Assembly (NCBI GenBank): GCA_964442075.1
Contig: CAYTWH010000019.1
Span: forward strand, 1 to 61,836
Origin: CAYTAU01 sp964442075
GTDB taxonomy: Bacteria; Bacteroidota; Bacteroidia; Bacteroidales; CAYTAU01
Direction of reading: 5' to 3'
Length of the DNA: 61,836 bases
The notes under the pieces are model-generated. The model made no database searches. It was given only the letters and a program-made list of their open reading frames with translations, and had not been told where the DNA came from. Positions 45,778 through 55,750 of the stretch are shown here, one piece after another (position 1 is the stretch's first letter; each line of letters opens with the position of its first letter). Made by a program: the position numbers and the translations under genes.

Positions 45778-47403
45778 ATGAAATATATTATTCTAATATT
45801 TTTATTTTCTTTTTTGTTTTTTGGTAATTCTTTTAGTCAAGAAAAGGATAAAACGGAACCACAAAAACGCAAATTATTTATTGAAGCACATAAACATTTG
45901 CAATTAGATGATGTTCCTTTGGCACTACAAACATTTTTATCCTTGTATGAACTTGATTCTATTAATGCTAATGTAAATTATTTAATTGGTTACTGTTATT
46001 TTTCGCTTGAAAATGAAACAGATAAAATTAAATCAATTCCCTATTTAATTAAGGCATTAACAAGTATTTCTGAAGAATATAGTGAAGGTATTTATAAAGA
46101 AAAAAATGCTTCTGTAAAAACATATCATTATTTAGCACAAGCCTATTTTATTGATTATAAATTTGAAGAAGCTATTAAGTATTTTACCGAATATCGTAAA
46201 TACGTTTCAGATCCTAAAGAATTAGAAGAAGTAGAACAACTGACATTATATGCAATTAATGGAAAAAATTTAATTCTAACACCTGTTAAAATTGATATTT
46301 TTAATCTTGGAGAAACTATTAATTCAGAATATGATGACCATAGCCCTGTTACTAATATTAGCGAAACAAAAATGGTTTTCACTTCAAAAAGAAAAGGAAG
46401 TACTGGAAATCTAAAAACAACAGATGGTCAATATTTTGAAGATATTTACGTCTCACATAAATCTGACGGAAAATGGGGTACCCCTGAAAAAATAAGTCAT
46501 AATATCAACACAATGGAGCATGAAGCTTCAATTGCTTTATCTGTTGACGGCGATGAATTATTTATTTATAAAGATGATGTAGGAGAAGGAGGAAATTTAT
46601 ATAGAAGTTTTTATGAAAATGAAGATTGGTCTAAACCTGAAAAATTAGGTTCAAATATTAATACTGAATTTGATGAGGGACATGCAACAATTTCTCCCGA
46701 TGGAAGAACATTATATTTTACAAGCAACAGGCGTGGAGGATATGGAGGTTTTGATGTTTATTATGTTAATCGTTTGCCTGATGGACAATGGGGATTAGCT
46801 CAAAATTTAGGTACTGGTATTAACACAAAATATGACGAAGGAGGTCCTTTTATTCATCAAGATGGTACAACACTATATTTTAGTTCAAAAGGATATAATT
46901 CTATGGGAGGTTATGATCTTTTTTATACGATAATGAAAGATAATGGAACTTTTTCAAAACCTGAAAATTTGGGTTATCCAATAAATACAATAGGTGATGA
47001 TGTGTTTTATATTTTATCGGCAGATGGTAAAAGAGCTTATTATTCTTCAGAAAGAGATGATAGTTATGGAGGTAAAGATATTTATTTAATGGATCTTGTT
47101 TCATTGCCAGAAAGATCTTTGGTTGTTGTTAGTGGAAACATTGTTAAACAAAGTAATAAAGAAGTTGTTAATGGTGCTGTACTAACTGTAAAAGATTCTA
47201 AAACAGGGAAAATAATAGGAGCGTTTAAGCCAAATAAAAGCACCGGAAAATATCTTTTAGTGTTGCCAAAAGCAAAATCATTATATAAAATTTCGTGCAA
47301 TGTTGGCGAATTTGTTAATGATGAATTAAAATTGCCAACTAACTCATCTTTTTATTATCTTCAAAAACCGGTTGTAATTAATCCTATAGGTGAACTTAAA
47401 TAA
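45778..47403 (+). CDS. PorE-like TPR/PD40 protein without OmpA domain
   Basis: Same order as its neighbours: signal peptide (F-F-G-N-S-F-S-Q), TPR helices at about 30-150, PD40 blades at about 180-430 (T-S-N-R-R-G-G-Y-G-G-F-D-V-Y, F-S-S-K-G-Y-N-S-M-G-G-Y-D), then a carboxypeptidase-regulatory-like end at about 445-540. It stops where the preceding gene enters its linker and OmpA domain. The DNA shows no frameshift there, so the short form looks original. It starts 29 bases after the gene before it, and the GNAT gene overlaps its end by 14 bases. Confidence 0.82.
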   Translation: MKYIILIFLFSFLFFGNSFSQEKDKTEPQKRKLFIEAHKHLQLDDVPLALQTFLSLYELDSINANVNYLIGYCYFSLENETDKIKSIPYLIKALTSISEEYSEGIYKEKNASVKTYHYLAQAYFIDYKFEEAIKYFTEYRKYVSDPKELEEVEQLTLYAINGKNLILTPVKIDIFNLGETINSEYDDHSPVTNISETKMVFTSKRKGSTGNLKTTDGQYFEDIYVSHKSDGKWGTPEKISHNINTMEHEASIALSVDGDELFIYKDDVGEGGNLYRSFYENEDWSKPEKLGSNINTEFDEGHATISPDGRTLYFTSNRRGGYGGFDVYYVNRLPDGQWGLAQNLGTGINTKYDEGGPFIHQDGTTLYFSSKGYNSMGGYDLFYTIMKDNGTFSKPENLGYPINTIGDDVFYILSADGKRAYYSSERDDSYGGKDIYLMDLVSLPERSLVVVSGNIVKQSNKEVVNGAVLTVKDSKTGKIIGAFKPNKSTGKYLLVLPKAKSLYKISCNVGEFVNDELKLPTNSSFYYLQKPVVINPIGELK

Positions 47404-47941
47404 TAATGAAAATAGTTTTCTAGAAAGCAAGAGAATAAAACTCAGAGCTCTTGAACCTGCTGATGTGGAATTATTATATAAATGGGAAAATAATACTTCT
47501 TTATGGCATGTGAGTAATACGCTTACACCTTTTTCTAAATACATTTTAAAAAAATACATAGAAAATTCTCATTTAGATATATTTGAAGCCAAACAACTAC
47601 GTTTGATTATTGATGTAATTGAAAATACTCCTTTTTCCGTAGGAGCAATAGATTTATTTGATTTTGATGCTTATAATAAAAGGGCAGGTCTTGGTATCCT
47701 TATTAATGACATTAATTATAGGAAAAAAGGTTATGCAAGCGAGGCACTCAAATTGATTATTGATTATGCTTTTAACTATTTGAAATTACATCAACTATAT
47801 TGTAATATTTCAATTGATAATGCAACAAGCATTAACTTGTTTGAAGGTCATGGTTTTGTAAAAACTGGAGAAAAGATTGACTGGTTGAATGATGGAAAGA
47901 AATGGAAAAATGAAGCTATATTTCAACTTATTAACAGCTAA
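47390..47941 (+). CDS. GNAT family N-acetyltransferase
   Basis: The 183 residues fit the RimJ/RimL-type branch of GNAT enzymes: K-R-I-K-L-R-A-L-E-P-A-D near residue 15, G-L-G-I-L-I-N-D, the acetyl-CoA segment N-Y-R-K-K-G-Y-A-S-E-A-L-K, and N-I-S-I-D-N-A-T-S-I-N-L-F-E with G-H-G-F-V-K-T-G. The start is a GTG at 47390 inside the end of the preceding gene; there is no later ATG before the conserved region, and the overlap implies translational coupling. The acceptor, a protein N-terminus or a small amine, is unknown. Confidence 0.85.
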   Translation: MNLNNNENSFLESKRIKLRALEPADVELLYKWENNTSLWHVSNTLTPFSKYILKKYIENSHLDIFEAKQLRLIIDVIENTPFSVGAIDLFDFDAYNKRAGLGILINDINYRKKGYASEALKLIIDYAFNYLKLHQLYCNISIDNATSINLFEGHGFVKTGEKIDWLNDGKKWKNEAIFQLINS

Positions 47942-48096
47942 TTCTTAATAAAAAATTTCATGCACAGCCGATTAATGTAAATAAAACCTGTATTTTGACA
48001 TATTGAAAAACAAATATTTTTAAAACAAATATTCTTTTTTAACGTATTACAAATATAAATTAAATATCATTGATTATAACGGTATTAAAAAAAGTT

Positions 48097-50949
48097 ATGA
48101 AAAATTTATTTGTACTTATAGTCATATTTTTCCTGTTCAATATTGTCGCTTTTTCTCAAATTTCAGGAGAATTAAAAGAGAAGTTTATTGACGCAGAATA
48201 TTATTATCTATATGAAGATTTTACTAACGCCCTTCCGATATACTTGGAAATTGCAGAAAAATACCCTTATAATTCAAATGTTAATTACCGTATTGGAATG
48301 TGTTTCTTGCATTTGCCACAGGTAGATGATAAGGCGCGAGAAAATGCAATAAAATATCTTAAAAAAGGAACAACAGAGATTTCGTTAAGATATATAGAAG
48401 GCTCTCATAAAGAAACAGGCTCTCCTCCTGAAGTATTCTTTTATCTTGGTAATGCACTACGTTTTATGCATGTTTTTGATGAAGCAATAAAAGCTTATGA
48501 AAATTTCAAAACTTACCTTGATGTTTATGATATATTCTTTATAGATCTTGTAAATAGGGAAATACAGGCAACCCGTAATGCAAGTGAATTAATTTTATTA
48601 CCTATTAAACTTGAAAGTGAAAATCTTGGAACAGAAATAAATTCTTCGGTAGAAATTGAAAATTGTCCTGTTATCTCTGGTGACGAATCCGTTTTAGTAT
48701 ATACTGCAGGTCAAAATAATAATTTTTCACCAGATATTGCACTTGATCTAATAAATTTTGATTATGAAATGGATAAAATATACTTTACACAAAAAATTGA
48801 CACAGGTTGGACAAAACCAATAAACATTAATGACGATATTAGAGTTGGTGAAAAAGCAGTTCCTGTTACAATATCTAAAGATGGCAAAATTCTTTATATT
48901 GCACAAGACGACAATGATAATGGAAATATTTACACAACTCATTATGAAGATGGAAAATGGACTCCTGTTAAAAAATTAAATAAAAACATTAACTCCCGAC
49001 AATGGGAATCTCATGCAAGTCTTACTGTTGAAGGAACAACTTTATACTTTACAAGCGACAGGGATGGAGGATATGGTGGTTTAGATGTTTATAAATCGGT
49101 ACTTGATGAAAACGACGATTGGGGACCTGCTGAAAACCTGGGACCTACAATAAATACAATTTATGACGAAGAAACACCTTTTATTTTAGATGACGGAAAG
49201 ACACTTTATTTCAGTTCACAAGGACATTACTGTATGGGTGGATTTGATGTTTTTCACAGCAAATTGTTAGATGATGGTAAATGGTCAACACCTCTGAATT
49301 TGGGATACCCAATAAATACTGTAGGAAATGATTTGTTTTATCTCCCTAAATCAAATGGTGAATATGCATTTTTTCCTCTTAATAATAATGAAAGAGGTTT
49401 TGGTGGTAATGATATATATAAAATAATGGTTGTAACACCTGAATCAGGAACAACAGAGATAAACCTAAAAGGATTAATTACTTTACAAGACCGAAAACCA
49501 GTATTACCTAAGAACTCTGCTGTTTATGTAATTAATAAAACTACTTATGATACAATAGTTACAATTACACCCGAATTACAATCAGGTGATTATTCCACAA
49601 TTATAAACTCCGGTGATTTTAAGTTGCTTTATGCTTCTGAAGGATATTTTGAACATGAAGAAAACCTATTTATTCCGGATATCTATACTCGTACAGATGT
49701 TGTAATAAATGTTGAACTTATTCCAATGCAAGTTTCAACAGGAGAATATGTTGTTATTCGTAGTATATTCTTTAATTATGGAAAGCATGATTTGAGAAGA
49801 AACTCAAAAATAGAACTTGAAAAACTTGGTAAGTTAATGACCGAAAATTCTTCGTTGTATATTGAAGTTATTGGTCATACCGATTCAAAGAGTAGCGCTG
49901 AATTTAACCAAAAATTATCTGAAAAAAGGTCAAGATCAGCTATTGATTATTTGGTTAATATGGGTATAAGTGTTGAAAGATTTGTTTCAAAAGGTTTAGG
50001 AGAAACTCAACATGTTGCAATAAACACGAATGTTGATGGAACAGAAAATGAAGAAGGAATGCAGTTGAATAGAAGAGTTGAAATTAAAATTCTTAAATCA
50101 GATGATAATTTAGTTATTGTTGAAGATATACATGTCCCTCCAAGACTTAGAAAAAGAAAAGATGTCAGCATTCATAGTATTTTAGTTACTACATCAAAAG
50201 TTCCGCTATCTAAAAATGATTTTGCTGCAAAAGACCCCGAAGGTTTATTAAAAGATATCAGAGCAATAAATGGCGAAGATGAAATATTGTACGCACTTGG
50301 AGAATATAAAGAAAAATCGGAAGCACTAAAGCTTTTTAATAAAATTCTTGACTTAGGATTTACAGGAACAAAAATAGTTGACAATTTTGAATTAGATGAA
50401 ATGAAACCTAAAAGTTTAATAGTTGATATTATGAATAATATTAATGATACATCAAGTCATACTTCTAAAACACCGCTTACAAATGATGGCGGGGAAGTTT
50501 ATACTATACAACTTAAAGCTTTGTCAAAACCAATGAATTTGGATTATTTTAAAAATCTAAAAGGCGTTAAAGAAAATTTATGTGCCGATGGTTACTACAG
50601 ATATACTTATTTAGAAATTACAGATCCTGTAAAAGCAAGAGAAGAAAGACAAAAAGTTATTGAACTTGGGTATCATGGTGCATTTATTGTCTTAAATAAA
50701 CAATTTGGTCAAATTAAAGACAAAAAAGGTGAATTTACTATTCAGCTGAAATCACTTACAAAACCTGTTAATATTGGGTTTTTTAGAGGATTAACAGGAG
50801 TTAAAGAACATATAGCTAATAATGGACTCTATAAATATACTTACGGAACATACTCAAGTATGTCAGAAGCCAAAAAAGACTTGAAAAAAGTTGCAAAAAA
50901 AGGCTATCCCGATGCTTTTGTTATTAATGTGGAGAAATACAACAATTAA
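48097..50949 (+). CDS. PorE-like TPR/PD40/OmpA protein with two C-terminal SPOR-like repeats
   Basis: The ATG at 48097 precedes the signal peptide (L-F-V-L-I-V-I-F-F-L-F, then A-F-S-Q); the frame opens earlier at a TTG. TPR helices and PD40 blades (F-T-S-D-R-D-G-G-Y-G-G-L-D-V-Y) run to about 450, followed by a regulatory-like beta domain. The OmpA domain (about 550-680) has V-I-G-H-T-D-S-K-S, L-S-E-K-R-S-R and L-N-R-R-V-E. The 250 residues after it end in two similar repeats, each with T-I-Q-L-K-x-L-x-K-P and Y-x-Y-T-Y, that resemble SPOR domains, which bind denuded glycan strands. So it may grip peptidoglycan twice. It is 155 bases behind the GNAT gene. Confidence 0.82.
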   Translation: MKNLFVLIVIFFLFNIVAFSQISGELKEKFIDAEYYYLYEDFTNALPIYLEIAEKYPYNSNVNYRIGMCFLHLPQVDDKARENAIKYLKKGTTEISLRYIEGSHKETGSPPEVFFYLGNALRFMHVFDEAIKAYENFKTYLDVYDIFFIDLVNREIQATRNASELILLPIKLESENLGTEINSSVEIENCPVISGDESVLVYTAGQNNNFSPDIALDLINFDYEMDKIYFTQKIDTGWTKPININDDIRVGEKAVPVTISKDGKILYIAQDDNDNGNIYTTHYEDGKWTPVKKLNKNINSRQWESHASLTVEGTTLYFTSDRDGGYGGLDVYKSVLDENDDWGPAENLGPTINTIYDEETPFILDDGKTLYFSSQGHYCMGGFDVFHSKLLDDGKWSTPLNLGYPINTVGNDLFYLPKSNGEYAFFPLNNNERGFGGNDIYKIMVVTPESGTTEINLKGLITLQDRKPVLPKNSAVYVINKTTYDTIVTITPELQSGDYSTIINSGDFKLLYASEGYFEHEENLFIPDIYTRTDVVINVELIPMQVSTGEYVVIRSIFFNYGKHDLRRNSKIELEKLGKLMTENSSLYIEVIGHTDSKSSAEFNQKLSEKRSRSAIDYLVNMGISVERFVSKGLGETQHVAINTNVDGTENEEGMQLNRRVEIKILKSDDNLVIVEDIHVPPRLRKRKDVSIHSILVTTSKVPLSKNDFAAKDPEGLLKDIRAINGEDEILYALGEYKEKSEALKLFNKILDLGFTGTKIVDNFELDEMKPKSLIVDIMNNINDTSSHTSKTPLTNDGGEVYTIQLKALSKPMNLDYFKNLKGVKENLCADGYYRYTYLEITDPVKAREERQKVIELGYHGAFIVLNKQFGQIKDKKGEFTIQLKSLTKPVNIGFFRGLTGVKEHIANNGLYKYTYGTYSSMSEAKKDLKKVAKKGYPDAFVINVEKYNN

Positions 50950-51134
50950 TTGATTAAACTTTAACATCCAAATGTCAATCTCTCACATGCACTTGTTTTT
51001 CACTTTCGTGATATAGCAAAACTGTTTCATCCAATTATCAAGTAAAAATAGGCATTTAAAAAGTAGACATAAGCACTCGTCAGATAGACACTTTTAATGA
51101 GTAATGATAAACAATAATCAATAAACAAAAAACG

Positions 51135-51878
51135 CTAGTCCATAAATCCCTGTTCCTTTAGAACAGACAATAAAGCTTGTGAAAATGTAATATTATCAGC
51201 TTTTTTATATCTAACATCAGTAAAAACCTGAGCAAGGGTTTCTTTATTATTCTCAGTTATAAATTCTTTATTTTCAGTAAGACTTTCTTTGTTGGCATAT
51301 ATCCTGTTTATATCTTCAGTAGTATAGTTTTTATATGTTTCCTCATGTATAATACTATTTAAAGGCAATCTGTCAGTTTGTTCAGGTTTTTCATCAGGAT
51401 ATCCAAGTGTAATTGTTGTAATAGGAACAACACCTTTTGGTAACTGTAATACATCTATTATTTGTTTTGCCATGTATATTGTTGTTCCAAGATAACAAAT
51501 ACCTATTCCTTTTGTTTCTGCAGCTACGGCAACATTTTGTGCAACAAGCAAAGCATCAACAGCAGCAGTTATAAATGATAAAAAATTATCATATCCGGGT
51601 TCAGCTTTTCTGTTTTTACACCAAATATTAAAACGATTAAAGTCTGCACAAAAAGTTAAAACAACAGGTGCATCATTAATCATGGGCTGATTAAAATGCA
51701 ATGGAGAAAGCTTCTTTTTATTTTCTTCATCTTTTGTTACAATTACAGAATATAATTGCATATTTCCTGTAGTTGAAGCACGACACCCTGCATTTAAAAT
51801 ATCATTTAAAATATCATTACTGATATTTTTATCTGTATATTTTCTAATAGTTTTGTGATCTAATAAAACATCTAACAT
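51135..51878 (-). CDS. Nitroreductase family FMN oxidoreductase
   Basis: The start L-L-D-H-K-T-I-R-K-Y-T-D-K near residue 5 is the FMN-phosphate binding motif of the NfsA/FRP-like branch. Later marks are A-S-T-T-G-N-M-Q, A-V-D-A-L-L-V-A-Q-N-V-A-V-A-A-E and K-G-I-G-I-C-Y-L-G, then T-L-G-Y-P-D-E-K-P. It reduces nitro or quinone compounds, or flavin, with NAD(P)H; the true substrate is unknown. A 45-residue Glu/Asn/Thr-rich stretch before the end is longer than usual. It stands alone, opposite to both neighbours. Confidence 0.88.
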   Translation of the reverse strand: MLDVLLDHKTIRKYTDKNISNDILNDILNAGCRASTTGNMQLYSVIVTKDEENKKKLSPLHFNQPMINDAPVVLTFCADFNRFNIWCKNRKAEPGYDNFLSFITAAVDALLVAQNVAVAAETKGIGICYLGTTIYMAKQIIDVLQLPKGVVPITTITLGYPDEKPEQTDRLPLNSIIHEETYKNYTTEDINRIYANKESLTENKEFITENNKETLAQVFTDVRYKKADNITFSQALLSVLKEQGFMD

Positions 51879-51946
51879 TATTAAATTATATTAAATTAAA
51901 CATTATAAGAACTTTAATTTTGATACTTTAAACAAAAATGTTTTTT

Positions 51947-51954
51947 TATCTTTG
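51947..51954 (+). promoter_or_regulatory. Candidate -7 box of the large repeat-protein gene
   Basis: TATCTTTG fits TAnnTTTG 68 bases before the ATG; a TTTTG ends 24 bases upstream, slightly too far for the usual spacing. Confidence 0.45.
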
Positions 51955-52022
51955 CCTCAAAATTAGCAAAACTTTATTTATATTTACGGTTTAAAATTTA
52001 TTTAAATTTAAGATAAAATATC

Positions 52023-55000
52023 ATGACAAAATTTTACACATTTTTAGTACTGGCATTTGTTTTAATTGCAGGAAATACCTTTTCTCAATCGCTTACAATA
52101 ACACCTGATATTGCAATGGATGAAGCAAATCTTGATGCCAGGGTTTTAACTTTAACATTAACAAGTGAAACGTTTTTCGATGCAACACTTGACCAACTTA
52201 ATTTTACATTAAATAATGTTCCTCCCGNNNNNNNNNNNNNNNNNNNNNNNNNNNNNNNNNNNNNNNNNNNNNNNNNNNNNNNNNNNNNNNNNNNNNNNNN
52301 NNNNNNNNNNNNNNNNNNNNNNNNNNNGCTTTTGACGGAACCGATTTTGATGTTGATTATACAACAGTTAATGTAACAATAGCCGGAGTAGAATTAACAC
52401 TTGGCACTCCACTAACAAGTGATGATCTTACAATTACTGCATTAGTTGAATCTCTTTCAATAACACCTGATATTGCAATGGATGAATCAAATCTTGATGA
52501 CAGGGTTTTAACTTTAACATTAAGCAATGAAACATTTTTCGATGCAACTCTCAATCAGATTAATTTCACATTAAATAATGTTCCTACAGGTACAACAATT
52601 GAAAGTGTATCATATACCGATGCAAACAATGCAGACCTTGCATTAGTCTTTGATGGAACCGATTTTGATATTGATTATACAACAGTTAATGTAACAATAG
52701 CCGGAGCAGAACTAAATCTAGCAGCACCATTAACAAGCGATGACCTTACAATTACTGCAATTGTAGAAGCCGCCATTTTAACAATAATACCTAATGTTGC
52801 AATGGATGAATCAAATCTTGATGCTACGGTTTTAACTTTAACTTTAACAAATGAAACGTTTTTCGATGCAACTCTCAATCAGATTAATTTCACATTAAAT
52901 AATGTCCCTACAGGTACAACAATTGAAAGTGTAGTATATACCGATGCAAATAATGCTGATTTAGCTTTAGCATTTGATGGAACCGATTTTGATGTTGATT
53001 ATACAACAGTTAATGTAACAATAGACGGAGCAGAACTAAATCTAGCAGCACCATTAACAAGCGATGACCTTACAATTACTGCAATTGTAGAAGCCGCCAT
53101 TTTAACAATAATACCTAATGTTGCAATGGATGAATCAAATCTTGATGCTACGGTTTTAACTTTAACTTTAACAAATGAAACGTTTTTCGATGCAACTCTC
53201 AATCAGATTAATTTCACATTAAATAATGTCCCTACAGGTACAACAATTGAAAGTGTAGTATATACCGATGCAAATAATGCTGATTTAGCTTTAGCATTTG
53301 ATGGAACCGATTTTGATGTTGATTATACAACAGTTAATGTAACAATAGACGGAGCAGAACTAAATCTAGCAGCACCATTAACAAGCGATGATCTTACTAT
53401 TACTGCAGTAATTGAAACCCCTGTACTAATTCTTACAGTAGATTCATTTTTAACAGAACCAACATTAGATAGCAGAAGTTTAAATTTGATTCTTTCTAAT
53501 GAGACTTATGCAGACAATGTTTTTGATGTAAACAATTTTACTCTAAACGAAGCACCGGCAGGTTTAACAATTGATACACTTATTTATATTTCTGTAAATA
53601 ATATTACTCTCGAATTTGCTTTTGATGGTACTGATTTTGATTTGGACTCTACACATTTTAGTGTAACAATTGCCGGAGCAGAATTAACAGGAGCAAGTGA
53701 TCTTACAAGTAATGAAACTACAATTTATGCACATGATGAAATAGCAGCAATTATAATTACATCTGATACAATTATGACTGAAGATAATCTTGATGATAGA
53801 TATTTATCTATATCAGTCATTAACGAACAATTTATGGATGATACTTTAAGTATTACAAATTTTAGCTTAAATAACGTACCCACAGGAACAACAATTGATA
53901 GTGTAACATATGCCGATTCAGTTAATGCTGTCCTTTATATTGCTTTTGACGGAACCGATTTTGATGTTGATTATACAACAGTTAATGTAACAATAGATAG
54001 TGCTGAATTTATTGGTGGAGTTGACAGAACAAGTAATGACCTTACAATAATTGCTAATCCGGAAACACCTCAATTAACTGTAACATCTGATACAATTCTT
54101 TTAGAAAGTTATCTTGATACATTAGCAGTCAATCTTGAACTATCTTATGAAACATTTACTGACAATATTCTTGATTCAGCAAACTTTACATTTAATAATG
54201 CTCCACTAGGAGTATTTGTAGACACTGTTATTTATAATGATACCGCTTCTGCTAAACTTTATATTGCTTTTGATGGTACAGATTTCGATTTCGATTCAGT
54301 GAATGTTACTATATCAATTCTAGGAACTGAACTTACTTCAGCTATAGATATTACAAGCAATACATTTACAATATATGCAGTTTATGAAGAGCTTATTTCT
54401 GGATTAGATCAAGCTGCCGATTCAATAACACTCACAATGCCAGATTCAGTAACAATAGAGATTGGGAACTATGCAGATGTTGATATTGATGTAAATTTTC
54501 CAGATACTTTAAACTCACTTATTCCTACTGATTATCTTTTCGATTTGAAATTCGACTTTGATTCAAGTCTTGCATTTGGCGATAGCATAATGATACAGTA
54601 CGAAGGAACTACTGTTGATACATTTATTGTAGCAGGTGGAGAAAATGAACTGTGGCTAAGCGAAATGCTTGGTACTGCCAGAACAGTTCTTATAAACGAT
54701 ACTAACGCCACTTGGAGTTTATTAGTGGGTATTTTGGACGAAGGACAGTATGCACTAAACACAAAAGCTTATACTGCATTAGCTTCCGACTTTGACGATG
54801 AGAATAAAAGAGTTTTACTGGAAGCAGATTCTACAATAATTACAGTTTACGAATATATTGCAATTATGACACAGCCACAAGACCTTACAGTATGTTCAAA
54901 TTACCCTTCAACATTTAGTGTTAATGTTGCATCAAGTGTTCCTGTATATTATCAGTGGAGATTTGATGGTGTAGATATTTTTGATGCAATAGATTCAACT

Positions 55001-55633
55001 TATGCATTAGATAGTACACTAATAATTAGTTCAACACAATTAAGCGACGCAGGAGAGTACAGTTGTTATATTTATAATGATCATTTTTCTGTAATTTCAG
55101 ATACTGTTATTTTAACCGTTTTGCCTTCTCCTAATGTTGGTATTGAAGACCATTACGATTTAGTTTCAGGACAAGTTCTGTTAATTGGAGTTACCGGAGG
55201 ATACGATAATTACTTATGGAGTACAGGAGAAACAACAACCTCAATAATAGTTGAAGCAGATTCATTATTAGATGGAACTTATGATTATTGGATAAGTGTT
55301 ATTGATAGTAGTAATGGCTGTGTTACTATCGATTCAACAATAATTGATATTAACCATGGAATATTTGTTGAGCAAAATGATGGATATAACTTTAACGTTT
55401 ATCCAAATCCTGCCAACGATATTGTAAACATTATATATTTTGGAATTGATAATAGCCAATTAAAATTTGAGATTATTGATATAAGCGGAAAAGTAATTTA
55501 TAACAACAAGTTTGAGATAGTTTCAAATAAACTTAATAAAACTATTAACTTATCTGATATTCAAAAAGGAGTTTATATAATAAAAGCTACAGTTAATGAT
55601 AAGGAAATGATAGATAAACTGATTATTTATTAA
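52023..55633 (+). CDS. Large secreted repeat protein with Ig-like domain and type A T9SS sorting domain (contains assembly gap)
   Basis: It has a signal peptide (F-V-L-I-A-G-N-T-F-S-Q) followed by seven visible repeats of about 108 residues, each with A-M-D-E-S-N-L-D, L-T-L-T-N-E-T-F-F-D-A-T-L, N-F-T-L-N-N-V-P and A-F-D-G-T-D-F-D-V-D-Y-T-T-V-N-V-T-I. Later repeats drift. An Ig-like domain (Y-Y-Q-W-R-F-D-G then G-E-Y-S-C-Y-I) precedes the sorting domain (N-V-Y-P-N-P-A-N-D, K-G-V-Y-I-I-K-A). The 100-N gap splits the frame: the ATG part and the part from 52328 are in different frames only because the gap size is arbitrary. Likely an extracellular adhesin or stalk; its function is unknown. Confidence 0.85.
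52228..52327. other. 100-N scaffold gap inside the first repeat
   Basis: Exactly 100 N, a standard placeholder. Aligning the first repeat to the second predicts that 56 bases are missing, or 56 plus a multiple of 324 if whole repeats collapsed. Both values restore one continuous frame. Confidence 0.95.
52454..54397 (+). repeat. 324-bp in-frame tandem repeats, six units after the gap
   Basis: Unit starts fall at 52454, 52778, 53102, 53426, 53750 and about 54074. The units starting near 52778 and 53102 appear identical in DNA by eye, while those from 53426 on are diverged. A further partial unit lies at 52092-52453 around the gap. The exact copies explain why the assembler broke here. Confidence 0.9.
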
Positions 55634-55650
55634 TTTTTCAATAATTTAAA

Positions 55651-55685
55651 AAAACCCGTTATCATATTTTGATAACGGGTTTTTA
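55651..55685 (+). terminator. Terminator of the large repeat-protein gene
   Basis: aacccgttatca (55653-55664) pairs with tgataacgggtt (55670-55681) around a 5-base loop, followed by T residues. Confidence 0.92.
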
Positions 55686-55717
55686 TTTGCCAATTATTAT
55701 AAACTTGTGTATCTTTG
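55686..55717 (+). promoter_or_regulatory. Promoter of the fifth surface-protein gene
   Basis: TTTG (55686-55689) and TATCTTTG (55710-55717) are separated by 20 bases, a full match to the Bacteroidota -33/-7 pattern. It begins right behind the terminator and predicts a leader of about 30 bases. It is the clearest promoter in the window. Confidence 0.75.
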
Positions 55718-55750
55718 AGAATATTATAAATAATAAAAAACAATCTAACC

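Noticed and set aside
52023..52376. Separate 117-residue gene ending just after the N gap
   Set aside because: The stop appears only because the 100-N placeholder shifts the frame; the DNA on both sides belongs to one repeat protein.
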